DNA of 64,000 nucleotides from Bradyrhizobium diazoefficiens (GTDB taxonomy: Bacteria; Pseudomonadota; Alphaproteobacteria; Rhizobiales; Xanthobacteraceae), in contig NZ_JAENXS010000002.1 in assembly GCF_016612535.1 (NCBI RefSeq), positions 868,001 to 932,000 on the forward strand. Reading direction: 5' to 3'. Positions 1 to 8,831 of this stretch are shown one piece after another. The translations under genes were made by a program, and so were the position numbers. The notes beneath the pieces were generated by a model, which saw only the letters and a list, made by a program, of their open reading frames with translations, had not been told where the DNA came from and made no database searches. How positions within the stretch are numbered: position 1 is the first letter of the stretch; each line of letters starts with the position of its first letter.

Positions 1-52
1 TGGCCGGCACGTTAGCACGGGACGCGGCAACTGACCCAGCCTGTTTGTCGTG

Positions 53-1000
53 CTAACGCCTTCGTCCACGCTCCAGCGTCTCCGACGGCGCCTCGCCGAA
101 CTGGTCGCGATAGCTTCTGGAGAAATCGCTGAGATGCCAGAAGCCGAACGCCAGCGCGACGGCCTTCACGCTCTCCGCGCCCGCCAACAGCCGCTGACGG
201 ACCAGCCAGAGCCGGCGCAGCCGCAAATAGCGATGCAAGCTCATGCCGCGATAACGCCGGACGACGTCGTGCATGGTGCGAACGGAAAGACCAAGCTTGC
301 GCGCGAGGTCCTCGCTGTAGATGGGCTGGGCGAGATCGCCGGAAAGCAGCGCGCGGATCTCCTGAAAAATCTTGAAGTTCCGCTGATCGTTCGGCCAAAG
401 CGTCCATCGCGCCGGAACGATTTCGGCGATGGCCGCATCGACGGCACCGAACAGGGACTCCTTCATCGCCGCGGCCTTCATCGGCACTTCTGCGGGATCG
501 ATGGCTTCGGATGCGGCTGCCACCGCTTCCGTGACGATTCGCCGCAACCGATCCAGCGCCCCAGCACTGGTCTCGAAGACCTTGAAGTTCGGCTTGGCCT
601 CCGGCCAGCCGCGATCCTTCACCTCCGGCCTGAACACCACCGAGGCGACCTGACGCGGCACCTCCTCGATCGTGTTGTAGGCCGCGCCGCTGCTGCCGAC
701 GACGATGACCGAGCGATCGCGCTGCGCCCCGTTGAAGCGAATGGGCACGTCGAGATCGTCCATCGCAAATCCGATCGCCGTGCAATCCGCGGTCAGCTGC
801 GCATCCACGACGCGTGGAAACGCGCGCGTGACGTTCACGTCGCAGCCCGGCAGACGCAAGATGATCTGCTCAGTCGAAATCCTTCGCACGAGCGGCGTGA
901 ACTCGATGTTCAGGCCGCGGATGGAACTGCGAAACTCATCGACGTCTGAAAAACGAAATATCTTTGGCGCCAACGCTGGCGCATCATCATCATTGGTCAT
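53..1000 (-). CDS. AraC/XylS-family transcriptional regulator
   Basis: A 315-aa cytoplasmic transcription factor. The last ~100 residues form the AraC double helix-turn-helix domain; visible are LSVRTMHDVVRRY in the first HTH and GFWHLSDFSRSYRDQFG in the second, the conserved family signature. The N-terminal ~200 residues are a sensor-like region with no recognisable ligand motif. The start is placed at the ATG ahead of TNDDDAP; the frame stays open upstream, but that part is Arg/Gly-rich and looks non-coding. No partner gene is visible because the window begins just past its stop. The family is certain from the C-terminus; the target genes are unknown. Confidence 0.88.
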   Translation of the reverse strand: MTNDDDAPALAPKIFRFSDVDEFRSSIRGLNIEFTPLVRRISTEQIILRLPGCDVNVTRAFPRVVDAQLTADCTAIGFAMDDLDVPIRFNGAQRDRSVIVVGSSGAAYNTIEEVPRQVASVVFRPEVKDRGWPEAKPNFKVFETSAGALDRLRRIVTEAVAAASEAIDPAEVPMKAAAMKESLFGAVDAAIAEIVPARWTLWPNDQRNFKIFQEIRALLSGDLAQPIYSEDLARKLGLSVRTMHDVVRRYRGMSLHRYLRLRRLWLVRQRLLAGAESVKAVALAFGFWHLSDFSRSYRDQFGEAPSETLERGRRR

Positions 1001-1299
1001 GGCAAAATGAAAAGCAGCGTCACGAAGCGACGCGCCACCGGCGACAGCACCGGCTGATTTCCCCCCTTTCGGCTGCCCGCTCCACCGAAGACTCACGCGA
1101 GCGTCTCTCGACCAATTGGCGGGGATCGACTTCAAAGAACAAGCCGGTCAATCAGGTCCTGCCAAATTTCGATAGCGTTTCCAGCAAAGCGGATGGTGCG
1201 TTGATACCCGGCAACCCCAAGTTTAAGAACCAAATTAACAACTCTGGGGCGAAATGAGCCCGTTCATTTGTCATAATTTTTTCAGTTCAGGCTCCTGCC

Positions 1300-2409
1300 A
1301 TGGCGGCAAATTCGCCTGCCGATATTCTAGTTGAGTTGGAAGAAGCGGTCGCAGCCTGCTCGCCGGAGCGCTGCGCCCGCATCCTCTCGGGCATTGTGCA
1401 CCTGCTCGCATCCGGCCGCGACAAGCCTCAGCACCTGCTGGTCAATGTGGTCGACGGCGTCTTGCTTCGATTGACGGGGCGGGTCACGCCCTCCGCATTG
1501 ACAGAACTGAGCGAGGCACTCGCTGGTTTGAACATTGCGCCGCAGGACACGTTGCGGCATCTGGCATCCCACGAAGACCCCTCCATCGCTTGCCCGGTCC
1601 TGCTCAAATCGCGAGGGCTCTCTGCCGCCGACCTGACGGCGGTCGCGACAGCCTGCGGCGAAACGCATCAGCTCGCGATCTCGGCCCGTCACGAGATCGA
1701 AGCGGCCGTGGCTGAAGCGCTGGTCACGCGCGGCACGCGCGCGGTCCGCCTCGCCCTGATCAAGAACCCCGGAGCCCAATTCTCCGATGCGGCTTACGCT
1801 TCGCTGATCGAGACGGGTGCTGCGGACGACGAGATCGCAAAGGCGCTGGCGCTCCGGCCCGGCACGCCCGACATCGTCTTGCGCAAGCTGCTTTCCGCTT
1901 CACCTGAGCCAAAGCCCGCGGCCAAGCCCAATGCCTCCGCCCTGCCCCCGGCACAGGGGCCCGCGATCGTTGCGCCGAAGCGGCCTTGCTCGGCCGACTA
2001 TGCCAACGCAAGGCCGGAGATCGTTGCGCTGAACCGCGTCGGCAAGCTCAACGATTCCACGGTGAACCGCTTCGTGATCCGCGGCGAGATCGCCAATTTG
2101 TTCACCGCTCTGTCGGTGCTGTCAGGGGCTCCGATCGAGATTGTCGAGCACGTCATGAGCGATGACGATTGCGAAGGCCTGGTGATGGCCTGCCGGGCTT
2201 CGCGCTTGAACTGGGCGACCACGCTCGCGATCCTGAGCAACCGCGGCGGCAAACGCCTTTCCTTCGCCGAGCGCGAACGCGCGCAACTGATCTTCGAAAC
2301 GCTTCTCTTGTCGACCAGCCAATGGACAGTGCGCTGGGGGGAAATCGCAGCAAGCGCCATTCCAAGCGATCCGGGAAATCGCGGCGCAAAAATGGGGGTT
2401 AGCCGATGA
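1300..2409 (+). CDS. DUF2336 domain protein
   Basis: A 369-aa soluble, Ala/Leu-rich, all-helical protein with the HEAT-like character of the DUF2336 family (stretches such as LASHEDPSIACPVLLKSR and RLALIKNPGAQFSDAA). There is no signal peptide or membrane segment. Its TGA overlaps the ATG of the downstream PilZ gene (ATGA), so the two are translationally coupled. DUF2336 has no assigned biochemistry. Its placement before PilZ and HD-GYP genes suggests (inference) a role in cyclic-di-GMP or cell-cycle/surface signalling. The ~300 bases upstream (1001-1299), divergent from the AraC gene, show no other gene. Confidence 0.85.
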   Translation: MAANSPADILVELEEAVAACSPERCARILSGIVHLLASGRDKPQHLLVNVVDGVLLRLTGRVTPSALTELSEALAGLNIAPQDTLRHLASHEDPSIACPVLLKSRGLSAADLTAVATACGETHQLAISARHEIEAAVAEALVTRGTRAVRLALIKNPGAQFSDAAYASLIETGAADDEIAKALALRPGTPDIVLRKLLSASPEPKPAAKPNASALPPAQGPAIVAPKRPCSADYANARPEIVALNRVGKLNDSTVNRFVIRGEIANLFTALSVLSGAPIEIVEHVMSDDDCEGLVMACRASRLNWATTLAILSNRGGKRLSFAERERAQLIFETLLLSTSQWTVRWGEIAASAIPSDPGNRGAKMGVSR

Positions 2410-2723
2410 AGTTCGACGGTCGCAAGGCGTTTCGCGTGCGGATGGATCACAAGCAGTCCGTCAACCTGATGGGCTCGGACGGCACCTGGCGACGCAGTTG
2501 CGTGCTGCTCGACGTGTCGCAGAGCGGCGCCAAGATCGAGGTCGAGGGCACCCTCGACGTGCTGCAAGCCAAGGAATTCTTCATGCTGCTGTCGTCGACC
2601 GGTCTCGCCTATCGGCGCTGTGAGCTGGTCTGGATCGACGGCACCATGGCCGGCGTGCACTTCATCAACGCGGACAACAAGAAGAAAATGGCGAGCGCGA
2701 AGGCGGCCGCGCAGAGCAAATAG
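2406..2723 (+). CDS. PilZ domain protein
   Basis: A 105-aa single-domain PilZ protein, the usual size for stand-alone members. Arg residues near the N-terminus (GRKAFRVRM, WRRS) and the DVSQSGAKI motif match the RxxxR and (D/N)xSxxG cyclic-di-GMP binding signature. Start ATG overlaps the stop of the DUF2336 gene by 4 bp. Likely a cyclic-di-GMP receptor; its proximity to an HD-GYP phosphodiesterase gene supports this. The effector partner is unknown. Confidence 0.88.
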   Translation: MKFDGRKAFRVRMDHKQSVNLMGSDGTWRRSCVLLDVSQSGAKIEVEGTLDVLQAKEFFMLLSSTGLAYRRCELVWIDGTMAGVHFINADNKKKMASAKAAAQSK

Positions 2724-2781
2724 GCATTTCGGCGCGAGACATCATCAAGGTCGTTCAACTCCAGCACAGTTCAGGTCTGCC

Positions 2782-3894
2782 GTGCAGAAGGCGCGAACCA
2801 TCACCAGCCCCGTCAAGGGGGAAGGTAGCCTCAAAGCGGCGCAATCGGCTCGTCCCTTCGTCCATGTGCTGGCCGATTCCTCCGCCAAATTGTCGGGCAT
2901 TTGCTCTATCCTGGAACGGCAATTTGCCGTCGCAGGCGAACGGCTCGATGCGGAAGCCAAGCTGTCTCAAGTGCCATTCGCCATCGTCGTCCGCGCGGAC
3001 CTGCGTGACACCGTCGCCATCGCTGCCATCAAGAAGCGGACCCCTAAGCTGGCGAAGGCGACGAAGCGGATCTTCCTGGTCGAGCATTCCTCTCACGCAA
3101 GCGTCTCGCAGGCTTATGCATTGGGCGCGACGCTCGTCCTTCCCGGCACGATCAACAAGTTGAAGCTGCTGGCGGCGCTGGCCGAGCCCGCTTCCGCTTC
3201 TTCAAGCGGGCCGTCCCGGCCAGAGAACGCCGTCGAAACCGCAGCGACCGCTATCACATCGATGTTCACCGCCGTCACGCTTGGCGGCCCCCTCAACGTC
3301 GATGGCGCGAAGGACGCCGGCCGGCAGATCGCCGATCGCATCACCGAACATGGTCTATCGGAATGGCTCACAGCGGTGCGCCGGCACCATGAAGGAACCT
3401 ACCAGCACTGCCTGCTCGTGACCGGCGTGGCGATCGACTTCGGACTGAGCCTCGGCGTCGGACGAGCCGATCTGGAGCGCCTCTACACGGCCGCCATGTT
3501 CCACGACATCGGCAAGGCCCGGATCCCGCTTGCGATCCTGGACAAGCCCGGCCGCCTCGATGCCGACGAACGCGCCATGATCGAGACGCATCCGGCGGCG
3601 GGTTACGAATTCCTGAAGGACCACGAGCAGATTACGCCCGAGATTCTCGATGCCGTCCGGCACCACCACGAATTTCTCGACGGCAGCGGATATCCGGACG
3701 CGCTGGCTGGCGAGAGCATCAACGACATCGTGCGCATTCTCACGATCTCGGACATCTTCGCCGCGCTGATCGAGCACCGGCCCTACAGGCCGTTGATGCC
3801 GCGCAGCGAGGCCTACAATATTCTCTGCGGGATGACGGGAAAGCTGGAGAAAGCGCTCGTCACCTCGTTCAAGCAGGTCGCGCTCACACGGTGA
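2782..3894 (+). CDS. HD-GYP domain cyclic-di-GMP phosphodiesterase-like protein
   Basis: About 370 aa when read from the GTG at 2782; the frame is open further upstream, but that part overlaps the PilZ gene and looks out of frame. Residues ~15-130 resemble a receiver-like alpha/beta fold (RPFVHVLADSS, ALGATLVLPGTINKLK) without a convincing phospho-acceptor Asp. The C-terminal half has the HD motif (MFHDIGKARIP, around residue 240) and HHEFLDGSGYP, the GYP signature. The family hydrolyses cyclic-di-GMP to pGpG/GMP with a di- or tri-metal centre. It lies 58 bp after the PilZ gene, so probably the same operon. The exact start is uncertain. Confidence 0.88.
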   Translation: MQKARTITSPVKGEGSLKAAQSARPFVHVLADSSAKLSGICSILERQFAVAGERLDAEAKLSQVPFAIVVRADLRDTVAIAAIKKRTPKLAKATKRIFLVEHSSHASVSQAYALGATLVLPGTINKLKLLAALAEPASASSSGPSRPENAVETAATAITSMFTAVTLGGPLNVDGAKDAGRQIADRITEHGLSEWLTAVRRHHEGTYQHCLLVTGVAIDFGLSLGVGRADLERLYTAAMFHDIGKARIPLAILDKPGRLDADERAMIETHPAAGYEFLKDHEQITPEILDAVRHHHEFLDGSGYPDALAGESINDIVRILTISDIFAALIEHRPYRPLMPRSEAYNILCGMTGKLEKALVTSFKQVALTR

Positions 3895-3938
3895 GTGTGC
3901 ACCACAACCCGGGAGCGGGAATGACGTCACGGGTCCGT

Positions 3939-4142
3939 CTAGTGCGTGGCCCGGTATTTGATGCGGTGCGGGATCGAACGACAAGCCAGTCCTTCGGCGA
4001 GCCGCTTCATGTCCTCGCGCTTGCCGCTGCGGATCAGCCTGCCGAACTCCTCAGGGGCAAACGGAAGACTGGGATCATCATCGATCGGACGCCGCATCCG
4101 CGGACCGAAGAACCATCGAACCAGGCTAGCCAGCCGCCGCAT
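3939..4142 (-). CDS. small basic hypothetical protein (67 aa)
   Basis: A 67-aa Arg-rich protein (starts MRRLASLVRWFFGPRMRR) with no recognised domain. Support for it being real: a good ribosome-binding site (GAGGAAA) six bases before the ATG, compact length, and a non-overlapping position after the HD-GYP gene (convergent). The hydrophobic LVRWFF stretch is too short for a membrane span. Function unknown. Confidence 0.55.
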   Translation of the reverse strand: MRRLASLVRWFFGPRMRRPIDDDPSLPFAPEEFGRLIRSGKREDMKRLAEGLACRSIPHRIKYRATH

Positions 4143-4273
4143 ATCAATTTCCTCGCGCCAGCAACAAACCTTTCAGTCCGCGTATTGTTCCTCCTGCGCG
4201 ATAGAGATTGCAAGAGGCCGCATGGAGTCCGCACCAAAAATTTCGTGAAGGAATCTCCTCCGGCCTCTCCGCA

Positions 4274-4951
4274 TCAGTCAGCGAAGCCGACGTAGCGCAC
4301 GAACTCGTCGTTGCCCTCGCGACCCGAGCGAACGGCATTCGCGGCAAAGTCGTCGTCGGGATAGCCCATCGCGACGCAGGTCATGATGACCTCGTCCTCG
4401 GGGATCCCGGCGACCTCGCGCACGATATCGGAGCGCATGATGCCCTGGCCGTTGATCACCGAGCCGAGCCCGCGGTCCCAGGCCGCCAGCACGATGCCGT
4501 AGCAGAGCGCGCCGAGATCGAAATGGCAGACCGCGCCGGGATCGAGCACGCGGTCATAAGTGAGCACCAGCGAGACCGGCGCGTCGAACTGTCGGAAGCC
4601 GCGCAGCACCCAATCCTGCCGCATCGGCTTGTCGTCGCGCGCGATTCCCATCGCGCTGAATAATTGCTTGGCGATGTCGACTTGCCGGGTGCGATGCACG
4701 CCCTGGTATTCGCCATGGCTGACGATGTCGCGCTTGACCTTGGCGCCGCCAACCATCTCTTCCATGTTGCGGCGGCGCACCTGTTCCAGAGGGCCGCCGG
4801 TGAGCACGTGGACATGCCAGGGCTGGGTGTTCATCGAGGACGGCGCGCGCTTGGCGCTGTCGATGATCGCCTCGATCACCGCGCGCGGCACCGGCTCGTT
4901 TTTGAAACCGCGCACGCTGCGGCGCGACTGGACCAGCGTTTCGAATTCCAC
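4274..4951 (-). CDS. nitroreductase family protein
   Basis: A 225-aa FMN-dependent oxidoreductase of the nitroreductase fold. The N-terminus shows the family pattern RRSVRGFKNEPVPRAVIEA and RAPSSMNTQPWHVHVLTG (FMN phosphate/ribityl binding); GLGSVINGQGIMRS and PEDEVIMTCVAMGYPDDD follow near the C-terminus. The GTG at 4951 is chosen because an AGGGAGG site lies just upstream and family members start at the equivalent VEFETLV; an in-frame ATG at 4975 is the alternative. Substrate not predictable; NAD(P)H-dependent reduction of nitro compounds or quinones is usual. Confidence 0.9.
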   Translation of the reverse strand: MEFETLVQSRRSVRGFKNEPVPRAVIEAIIDSAKRAPSSMNTQPWHVHVLTGGPLEQVRRRNMEEMVGGAKVKRDIVSHGEYQGVHRTRQVDIAKQLFSAMGIARDDKPMRQDWVLRGFRQFDAPVSLVLTYDRVLDPGAVCHFDLGALCYGIVLAAWDRGLGSVINGQGIMRSDIVREVAGIPEDEVIMTCVAMGYPDDDFAANAVRSGREGNDEFVRYVGFAD

Positions 4952-5097
4952 CTCAAGACCTCCCTGCCCGTTCATTCGGCGGCGTTGCAATCGTAGCGCC
5001 TCGCCGGTTGCCGATGCGGCGCGCGAAATCTATGCTAACCCGCAAGCAAGACCAAGAACCCCGTGTGGACCCGACCACACCCCGTGAGGACTCCCAA

Positions 5098-6060
5098 ATG
5101 GCCGCACCGCTCGATCCCGTCATCGCCCAGATCATTCCGCTGCTGCCGCTGCGCGATCCGACGACGATGACGCCACAGAGCGCCCGCGATTCCTTGCGCG
5201 CACTGGCTGCCGCGCGCGCGGCCGTGCCGCCGCCGCCCGTCGATGCCGTGCAGGATATCAAGGTGAAGGGCGGCGCCGGTCCGCTCGACGCCCGCGTCTA
5301 CCAGGTCGGCGGCACGCCCGCGCCCACCGTCGTGTTCTTCCACGGCGGCGGCTGGGTCGCGGGCGACCTCGAGACCCACGACCGGCAGGCGCGCAATCTC
5401 GCGATCGAGACCGGCGCGGTCGTGGTCTCCGTCGATTACCGGCGACCGCCGGAGACCCGCTTTCCCGGCGCTTTCGAGGACGCCTTCGCTGCGACCAGCG
5501 ACGTGTTCGACCGCGTCGCGGAATTTGGCGACGACGCAAAGCGTCTTGGCGTCGCCGGCGACAGCGCCGGCGGCAATCTCGCCGCCGCCACGGCAATCGC
5601 CTGCCGCGACGCCGGCATCAAGCTCGCGGCGCAGCTGCTGGTCTATCCCGTGACTGACGTCGTGGGCGGCTATGCCGACACGCGCGAGAACGCGCGCTTT
5701 CCGTCACGTGCCGAGAATGCGGATGGTTACTTCCTCTCGCGCGCCGTGATGGAATGGTTCGCCGGCCATTATCTCGCCGACGTCGATCAAGCCACCGACT
5801 GGCGGGTCTCGCCGCTGCGCGCCACCTCGCTCGCCGGCCTTGCGCCCGCGATCGTGACCACCGCCTGGTTCGATCCGTTGCGCGACGAGGGCGCGGCCTA
5901 TGCGAAAGCGCTGGAGGCTGCCGGCGTGCGGGTGAAGCATCATGAGGGCCCTGGCCTGATCCACGGCTATTTCGGCCTCGGCGACGCCGCCGAAGTCGCA
6001 CGCGCCGAGGCGCAACGTGCCCGCGCCGATTTCAGGGCGTTGCTCGCGCGCGGGGCGTGA
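5098..6060 (+). CDS. alpha/beta hydrolase, hormone-sensitive-lipase type esterase
   Basis: A 320-aa HSL-family carboxylesterase. HGGGW (residues 82-86) supplies the oxyanion hole; GDSAGGN holds the nucleophile Ser156; the Asp in WFDPLRDEG and the His in LIHGYFG complete the triad. No signal peptide, so cytoplasmic. Start ATG at 5098 follows a GAGGA site. Its TGA overlaps the GTG of the next hydrolase gene by 4 bp, so the two are co-translated. Physiological ester unknown. Confidence 0.92.
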   Translation: MAAPLDPVIAQIIPLLPLRDPTTMTPQSARDSLRALAAARAAVPPPPVDAVQDIKVKGGAGPLDARVYQVGGTPAPTVVFFHGGGWVAGDLETHDRQARNLAIETGAVVVSVDYRRPPETRFPGAFEDAFAATSDVFDRVAEFGDDAKRLGVAGDSAGGNLAAATAIACRDAGIKLAAQLLVYPVTDVVGGYADTRENARFPSRAENADGYFLSRAVMEWFAGHYLADVDQATDWRVSPLRATSLAGLAPAIVTTAWFDPLRDEGAAYAKALEAAGVRVKHHEGPGLIHGYFGLGDAAEVARAEAQRARADFRALLARGA

Positions 6061-6983
6061 TCGCCTTGCGGCCCGGCGGCATTGAATTGCGACCTCATCT
6101 CATCCGTATCATCGGCCTGATCGCAGCCCTGCTGCTATCGGTACAGGTCGTCGCGGCCGCACCCCAGACCGTCTATTTCCGCAGCGCCGATGGACGCGCG
6201 GCGCTCACCGGCTATCTGTTCCAGCCGAGCACGCCGGGCCCCTGGCCCGCCATCGTCATGCTGCACGGGCGCGGCGGACCGTACTCCAGCAACGACAATT
6301 CCGATTGCACCTTCGTCGGCGCCGGCATCGCCTCGCCCTGTAATGCAGGCGCTTTGTCGAAGCGCCATGCGATGTGGGGCGAATATTGGTCGGCACGCGG
6401 CTACCTGGCGCTATTGCCGGACAGCTTTGGCCCGCGCGGCAAGGCGCACGGCTTCGGCCGCTTCACCCATGATGATCCCGACCGCGCTAACGTGAACGAG
6501 ACCAATGTGCGTCCGCTCGACGCCGAAGGTGCGTTCGCCTATCTGCGTGGCCGCAACGACGTCCTCGCCGGCGAGATCTTCCTCCAGGGCTGGTCCAATG
6601 GCGGCAGCACCGCGTTGAACGTGATGATCCGGCAAGGAAACCAGCAAGGAAACCAGCAAGGCAACCAGACGGGCTATCGCGGCGCCCTCGTCTTCTATCC
6701 AGGCTGCGGACAGACCGCGCTGCTGGCGCCGACCATCTCGACCACCGCCCCGATTGCGATGTTCCTCGGCGCCGACGACGAGGAGGTCTCGCCGCAGATT
6801 TGCCAGCACGTCGCTGAGCGGTCGGCGCAGGCGGGCAGCCCGATCGACGTCACCGTCTATCCCGGCGCCACCCACGATTTCGACGAGCCTTCGTCCCGCC
6901 GGCAAGCAACGTCCGGGAATCAGGCAGCCATGGACGATGCCCTCGTCAAGGCCAACGCGATCCTCGACCGTTGGAAAAATTGA
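6057..6983 (+). CDS. exported dienelactone-hydrolase-like protein
   Basis: A 308-aa alpha/beta hydrolase with an N-terminal hydrophobic signal (LIRIIGLIAALLLSVQVVAAA), so probably periplasmic. IVMLHGRGG is the oxyanion segment, GWSNGGS holds the nucleophile Ser, and YPGATHDFDEPS the catalytic His. The GTG start overlaps the stop of the upstream esterase gene. A short in-frame tandem repeat (see 6633-6668) lies after the nucleophile. The dienelactone hydrolase family is the best match; the real substrate is unknown. Confidence 0.85.
   Translation: MIALRPGGIELRPHLIRIIGLIAALLLSVQVVAAAPQTVYFRSADGRAALTGYLFQPSTPGPWPAIVMLHGRGGPYSSNDNSDCTFVGAGIASPCNAGALSKRHAMWGEYWSARGYLALLPDSFGPRGKAHGFGRFTHDDPDRANVNETNVRPLDAEGAFAYLRGRNDVLAGEIFLQGWSNGGSTALNVMIRQGNQQGNQQGNQTGYRGALVFYPGCGQTALLAPTISTTAPIAMFLGADDEEVSPQICQHVAERSAQAGSPIDVTVYPGATHDFDEPSSRRQATSGNQAAMDDALVKANAILDRWKN
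6633..6668 (+). repeat. three 12-bp in-frame tandem repeats
   Basis: Unit CAAGGAAACCAG is present twice exactly and once with one change (GGC for GGA), encoding a (QGN)-rich loop in the hydrolase. Length change in multiples of 12 keeps frame, so this could vary by slippage between strains. Confidence 0.85.
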
Positions 6984-7067
6984 GCCGCATGCGGATGCCC
7001 CTGCTTGATTGCGCCACGATTCCGGGCTCCAATTCCCGCGCCATCTTTTTGGTTTAGGGAGACACCC

Positions 7068-7316
7068 ATGATGAAGCGAATTTTCCTGGCTGCAATCGTT
7101 GCCACCTTTGCAGCGGGCTCGGCCCTTGCGGACGACACTTGCGAGAGCAAGGCGGTCGGCAAGGATGGCAAGGCGCTCGCCGGCGCCGCCAAAACCTCGT
7201 TCATGAAGAAGTGCAAGGAAGACGCCTGCGCGCCCAAGGCTGTCGGCTCCGACGGCAAGCCGCTCGCCGGCGCCGCCAAGAACAGCTTCATGAAGAAGTG
7301 CGAGATGGGCGCGTAA
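7068..7316 (+). CDS. PsiF-repeat periplasmic protein
   Basis: An 82-aa secreted protein: signal peptide MKRIFLAAIVATFAAGSALA, then two near-identical PsiF repeats, each ending in FMKKC and containing (A/S)xAVGxDGKxLAGAAK. Four Cys residues suggest disulfides in the periplasm. An AGGGAGA site precedes the ATG; a second ATG follows directly and could be used instead. PsiF is phosphate-starvation induced in E. coli; the molecular role is unknown. No Pho box was identified here. Confidence 0.9.
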   Translation: MMKRIFLAAIVATFAAGSALADDTCESKAVGKDGKALAGAAKTSFMKKCKEDACAPKAVGSDGKPLAGAAKNSFMKKCEMGA

Positions 7317-7333
7317 GGCGCTGTGCGATCTAC

Positions 7334-7474
7334 TCCCTCGCCCCGCTTGCGGGGAGAGGGTTGGGGTGAGGGGGAGTCTCCGCGGGGACGGCGATAGTTG
7401 GATTCGCGGAGAGTCCCCCTCACCCGAATTTGCGCTTCGCGCGAATTCGACCTCTCCCCGCAAGCGGGGCGAGG
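7334..7474. repeat. intergenic palindromic element (CTCGCCCCGCTTGCGGGG type)
   Basis: Two inverted arms: CCCTCGCCCCGCTTGCGGGG near 7334 and its complement CCCCGCAAGCGGGGCGAGG ending at 7474, each arm itself a hairpin, with GGGTGAGGGGGAGTC / GTCCCCCTCACCC also paired inside. It fills the gap between the PsiF-like and asparaginase genes. This is a dispersed alphaproteobacterial repeat type; a diverged half copy is at 55587-55623. It may also stop transcription. Confidence 0.75.
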
Positions 7475-7634
7475 TAAAGGAAAGACCTTCGATCCCGAAC
7501 GCGCCTCCCCGCGCACCCAAACCAAATCATCCCACGACATCACAACCCTAGACAGAAGCCGTCGGCTGACGGATCATGGAGTGCTGAGCGAATTGGGGCG
7601 CACCGACGAGGCTTTCCAGGAAAGGGACGTCAAG

Positions 7635-8726
7635 ATGTGGCAATCTCGAGTGCGTAATCAGACATTGGCGACAGCGAGCTTGCTCTTTGCGCTGCTCATC
7701 AGTTTCGACGTCGCGAATGCAAGGAGCCCCGGTCTGCCCAATGTCATGGTTCTCGCGACTGGTGGCACGATCGCGGGCACCGGAACGAGCAGCACCACCG
7801 TGGTCGGTTATACCGCGGCCACGGTGGGCATCGAGACCCTCCTGAACGCCGTCCCCGAACTCAAGACGGTGGCCAACGTCAAGGGCGAGCAGGTTTTCCA
7901 GATCGCCAGCGAGAACATGAACAATGATTACTGGCTCAAGCTTGCCAAGCGCGTCAACACGCTGCTCGCGCAGGACGACGTCGACGGAATCGTGATCACG
8001 CACGGCACCGATACGATCGAGGAAACCAGCTATTTCCTCGACCTGGTCGTCAAGAGCCGGAAGCCTGTCGTCGTCGTTGGCGCGATGCGGCCGTCGACGG
8101 CGATCAGCGCGGATGGGCCGATCAACCTCTACAATGCGGTGATCCTCGCAGGCAGTGACGAAGCCGTCGGCAAGGGCGTGCTCGTTTCTCTCAACGATCA
8201 GATCAACGCGGCGCGCGAGGTGACCAAGACCAACACCTCGACGGCAGACACCTTCCGCACGCCGGAACTCGGCTTTCTCGGCTACATGCAGGGCAACAAA
8301 CCGTATTTCTATCGTCAATCGACGCGCCGGAACACGGCGGACTCCGAATTCGACGTGTCCGACCTCGATACCCTGCCGCAAGTCGATATCGTCTACGGTT
8401 ATGCCAACATGAACCGGGTCGCGGTGGATGCTTTTGTCGCCGCCGGCGCCAAGGGGATCGTGCATGCCGGCGTGGGCGACGGCAGCCTTGCCCGGCCCGC
8501 CGTCGAGCCGGCTCTCGACGAAGCCCACAAGAAGGGTGTCGCGATCGTTCGCAGCAGCCGTGTCGGCAACGGCATCGTCGCGCGCAACGGCGAAGCCAAG
8601 GACGACGAACACGACTTCATCGTCTCGGATACGCTCAACCCGCAAAAGGCGCGTATCTTGCTGATGCTGGCGCTGACCAAGACGACCGACAGCAAGGAAA
8701 TCCAGCGGATGTTCTACACGTATTAG
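7635..8726 (+). CDS. ansB: periplasmic (type II) L-asparaginase
   Basis: A 363-aa amidohydrolase releasing ammonia from L-asparagine. N-terminal signal peptide (LATASLLFALLISFDVANA), then the two catalytic signatures: LATGGTIAGTG with nucleophile Thr45, and THGTDTIEET with the Thr-Asp pair near 125. Ser/Glu contacts are seen in IASENMNNDYW. Length fits type II enzymes (~330 aa mature). The ATG at 7635 follows a GGAAAGGGA site; the frame is open further upstream but enters the palindromic repeat. It probably scavenges periplasmic asparagine/glutamine. Confidence 0.92.
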   Translation: MWQSRVRNQTLATASLLFALLISFDVANARSPGLPNVMVLATGGTIAGTGTSSTTVVGYTAATVGIETLLNAVPELKTVANVKGEQVFQIASENMNNDYWLKLAKRVNTLLAQDDVDGIVITHGTDTIEETSYFLDLVVKSRKPVVVVGAMRPSTAISADGPINLYNAVILAGSDEAVGKGVLVSLNDQINAAREVTKTNTSTADTFRTPELGFLGYMQGNKPYFYRQSTRRNTADSEFDVSDLDTLPQVDIVYGYANMNRVAVDAFVAAGAKGIVHAGVGDGSLARPAVEPALDEAHKKGVAIVRSSRVGNGIVARNGEAKDDEHDFIVSDTLNPQKARILLMLALTKTTDSKEIQRMFYTY

Positions 8727-8779
8727 AGCGTTGTCGAGCGAAGTGGATTCCGGTTCGCGTCAGGAAAACGCGTCAAACA
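8727..8779. repeat. dispersed GAGCG...AACGCGTCAAAC intergenic repeat
   Basis: The stretch starting GAGCGTTGTCGAGCGAAGTG and ending AAAACGCGTCAAACAA directly after the asparaginase stop matches a repeat type I recognise as common between Bradyrhizobium genes. Identified from memory of the family, not by search. Confidence 0.5.
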
Positions 8780-8786
8780 AGAATTG

Positions 8787-8807
8787 AGAGCCCCGGAACG
8801 GGGCTCT
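8787..8807 (+). terminator. probable terminator after asparaginase
   Basis: Perfect 8-bp stem AGAGCCCC / GGGGCTCT with a 5-nt loop (GGAAC), 60 bp after the stop. There is no U-tract, so intrinsic termination may be weak. Confidence 0.55.
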
Positions 8808-8831
8808 GGACGCGTCCGAAGCGCGATCGCC

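Noticed and set aside
6633..6668. CRISPR-like short repeats
   Set aside because: Three 12-bp units without spacers, in frame in a gene; no CRISPR array is present anywhere in the window.
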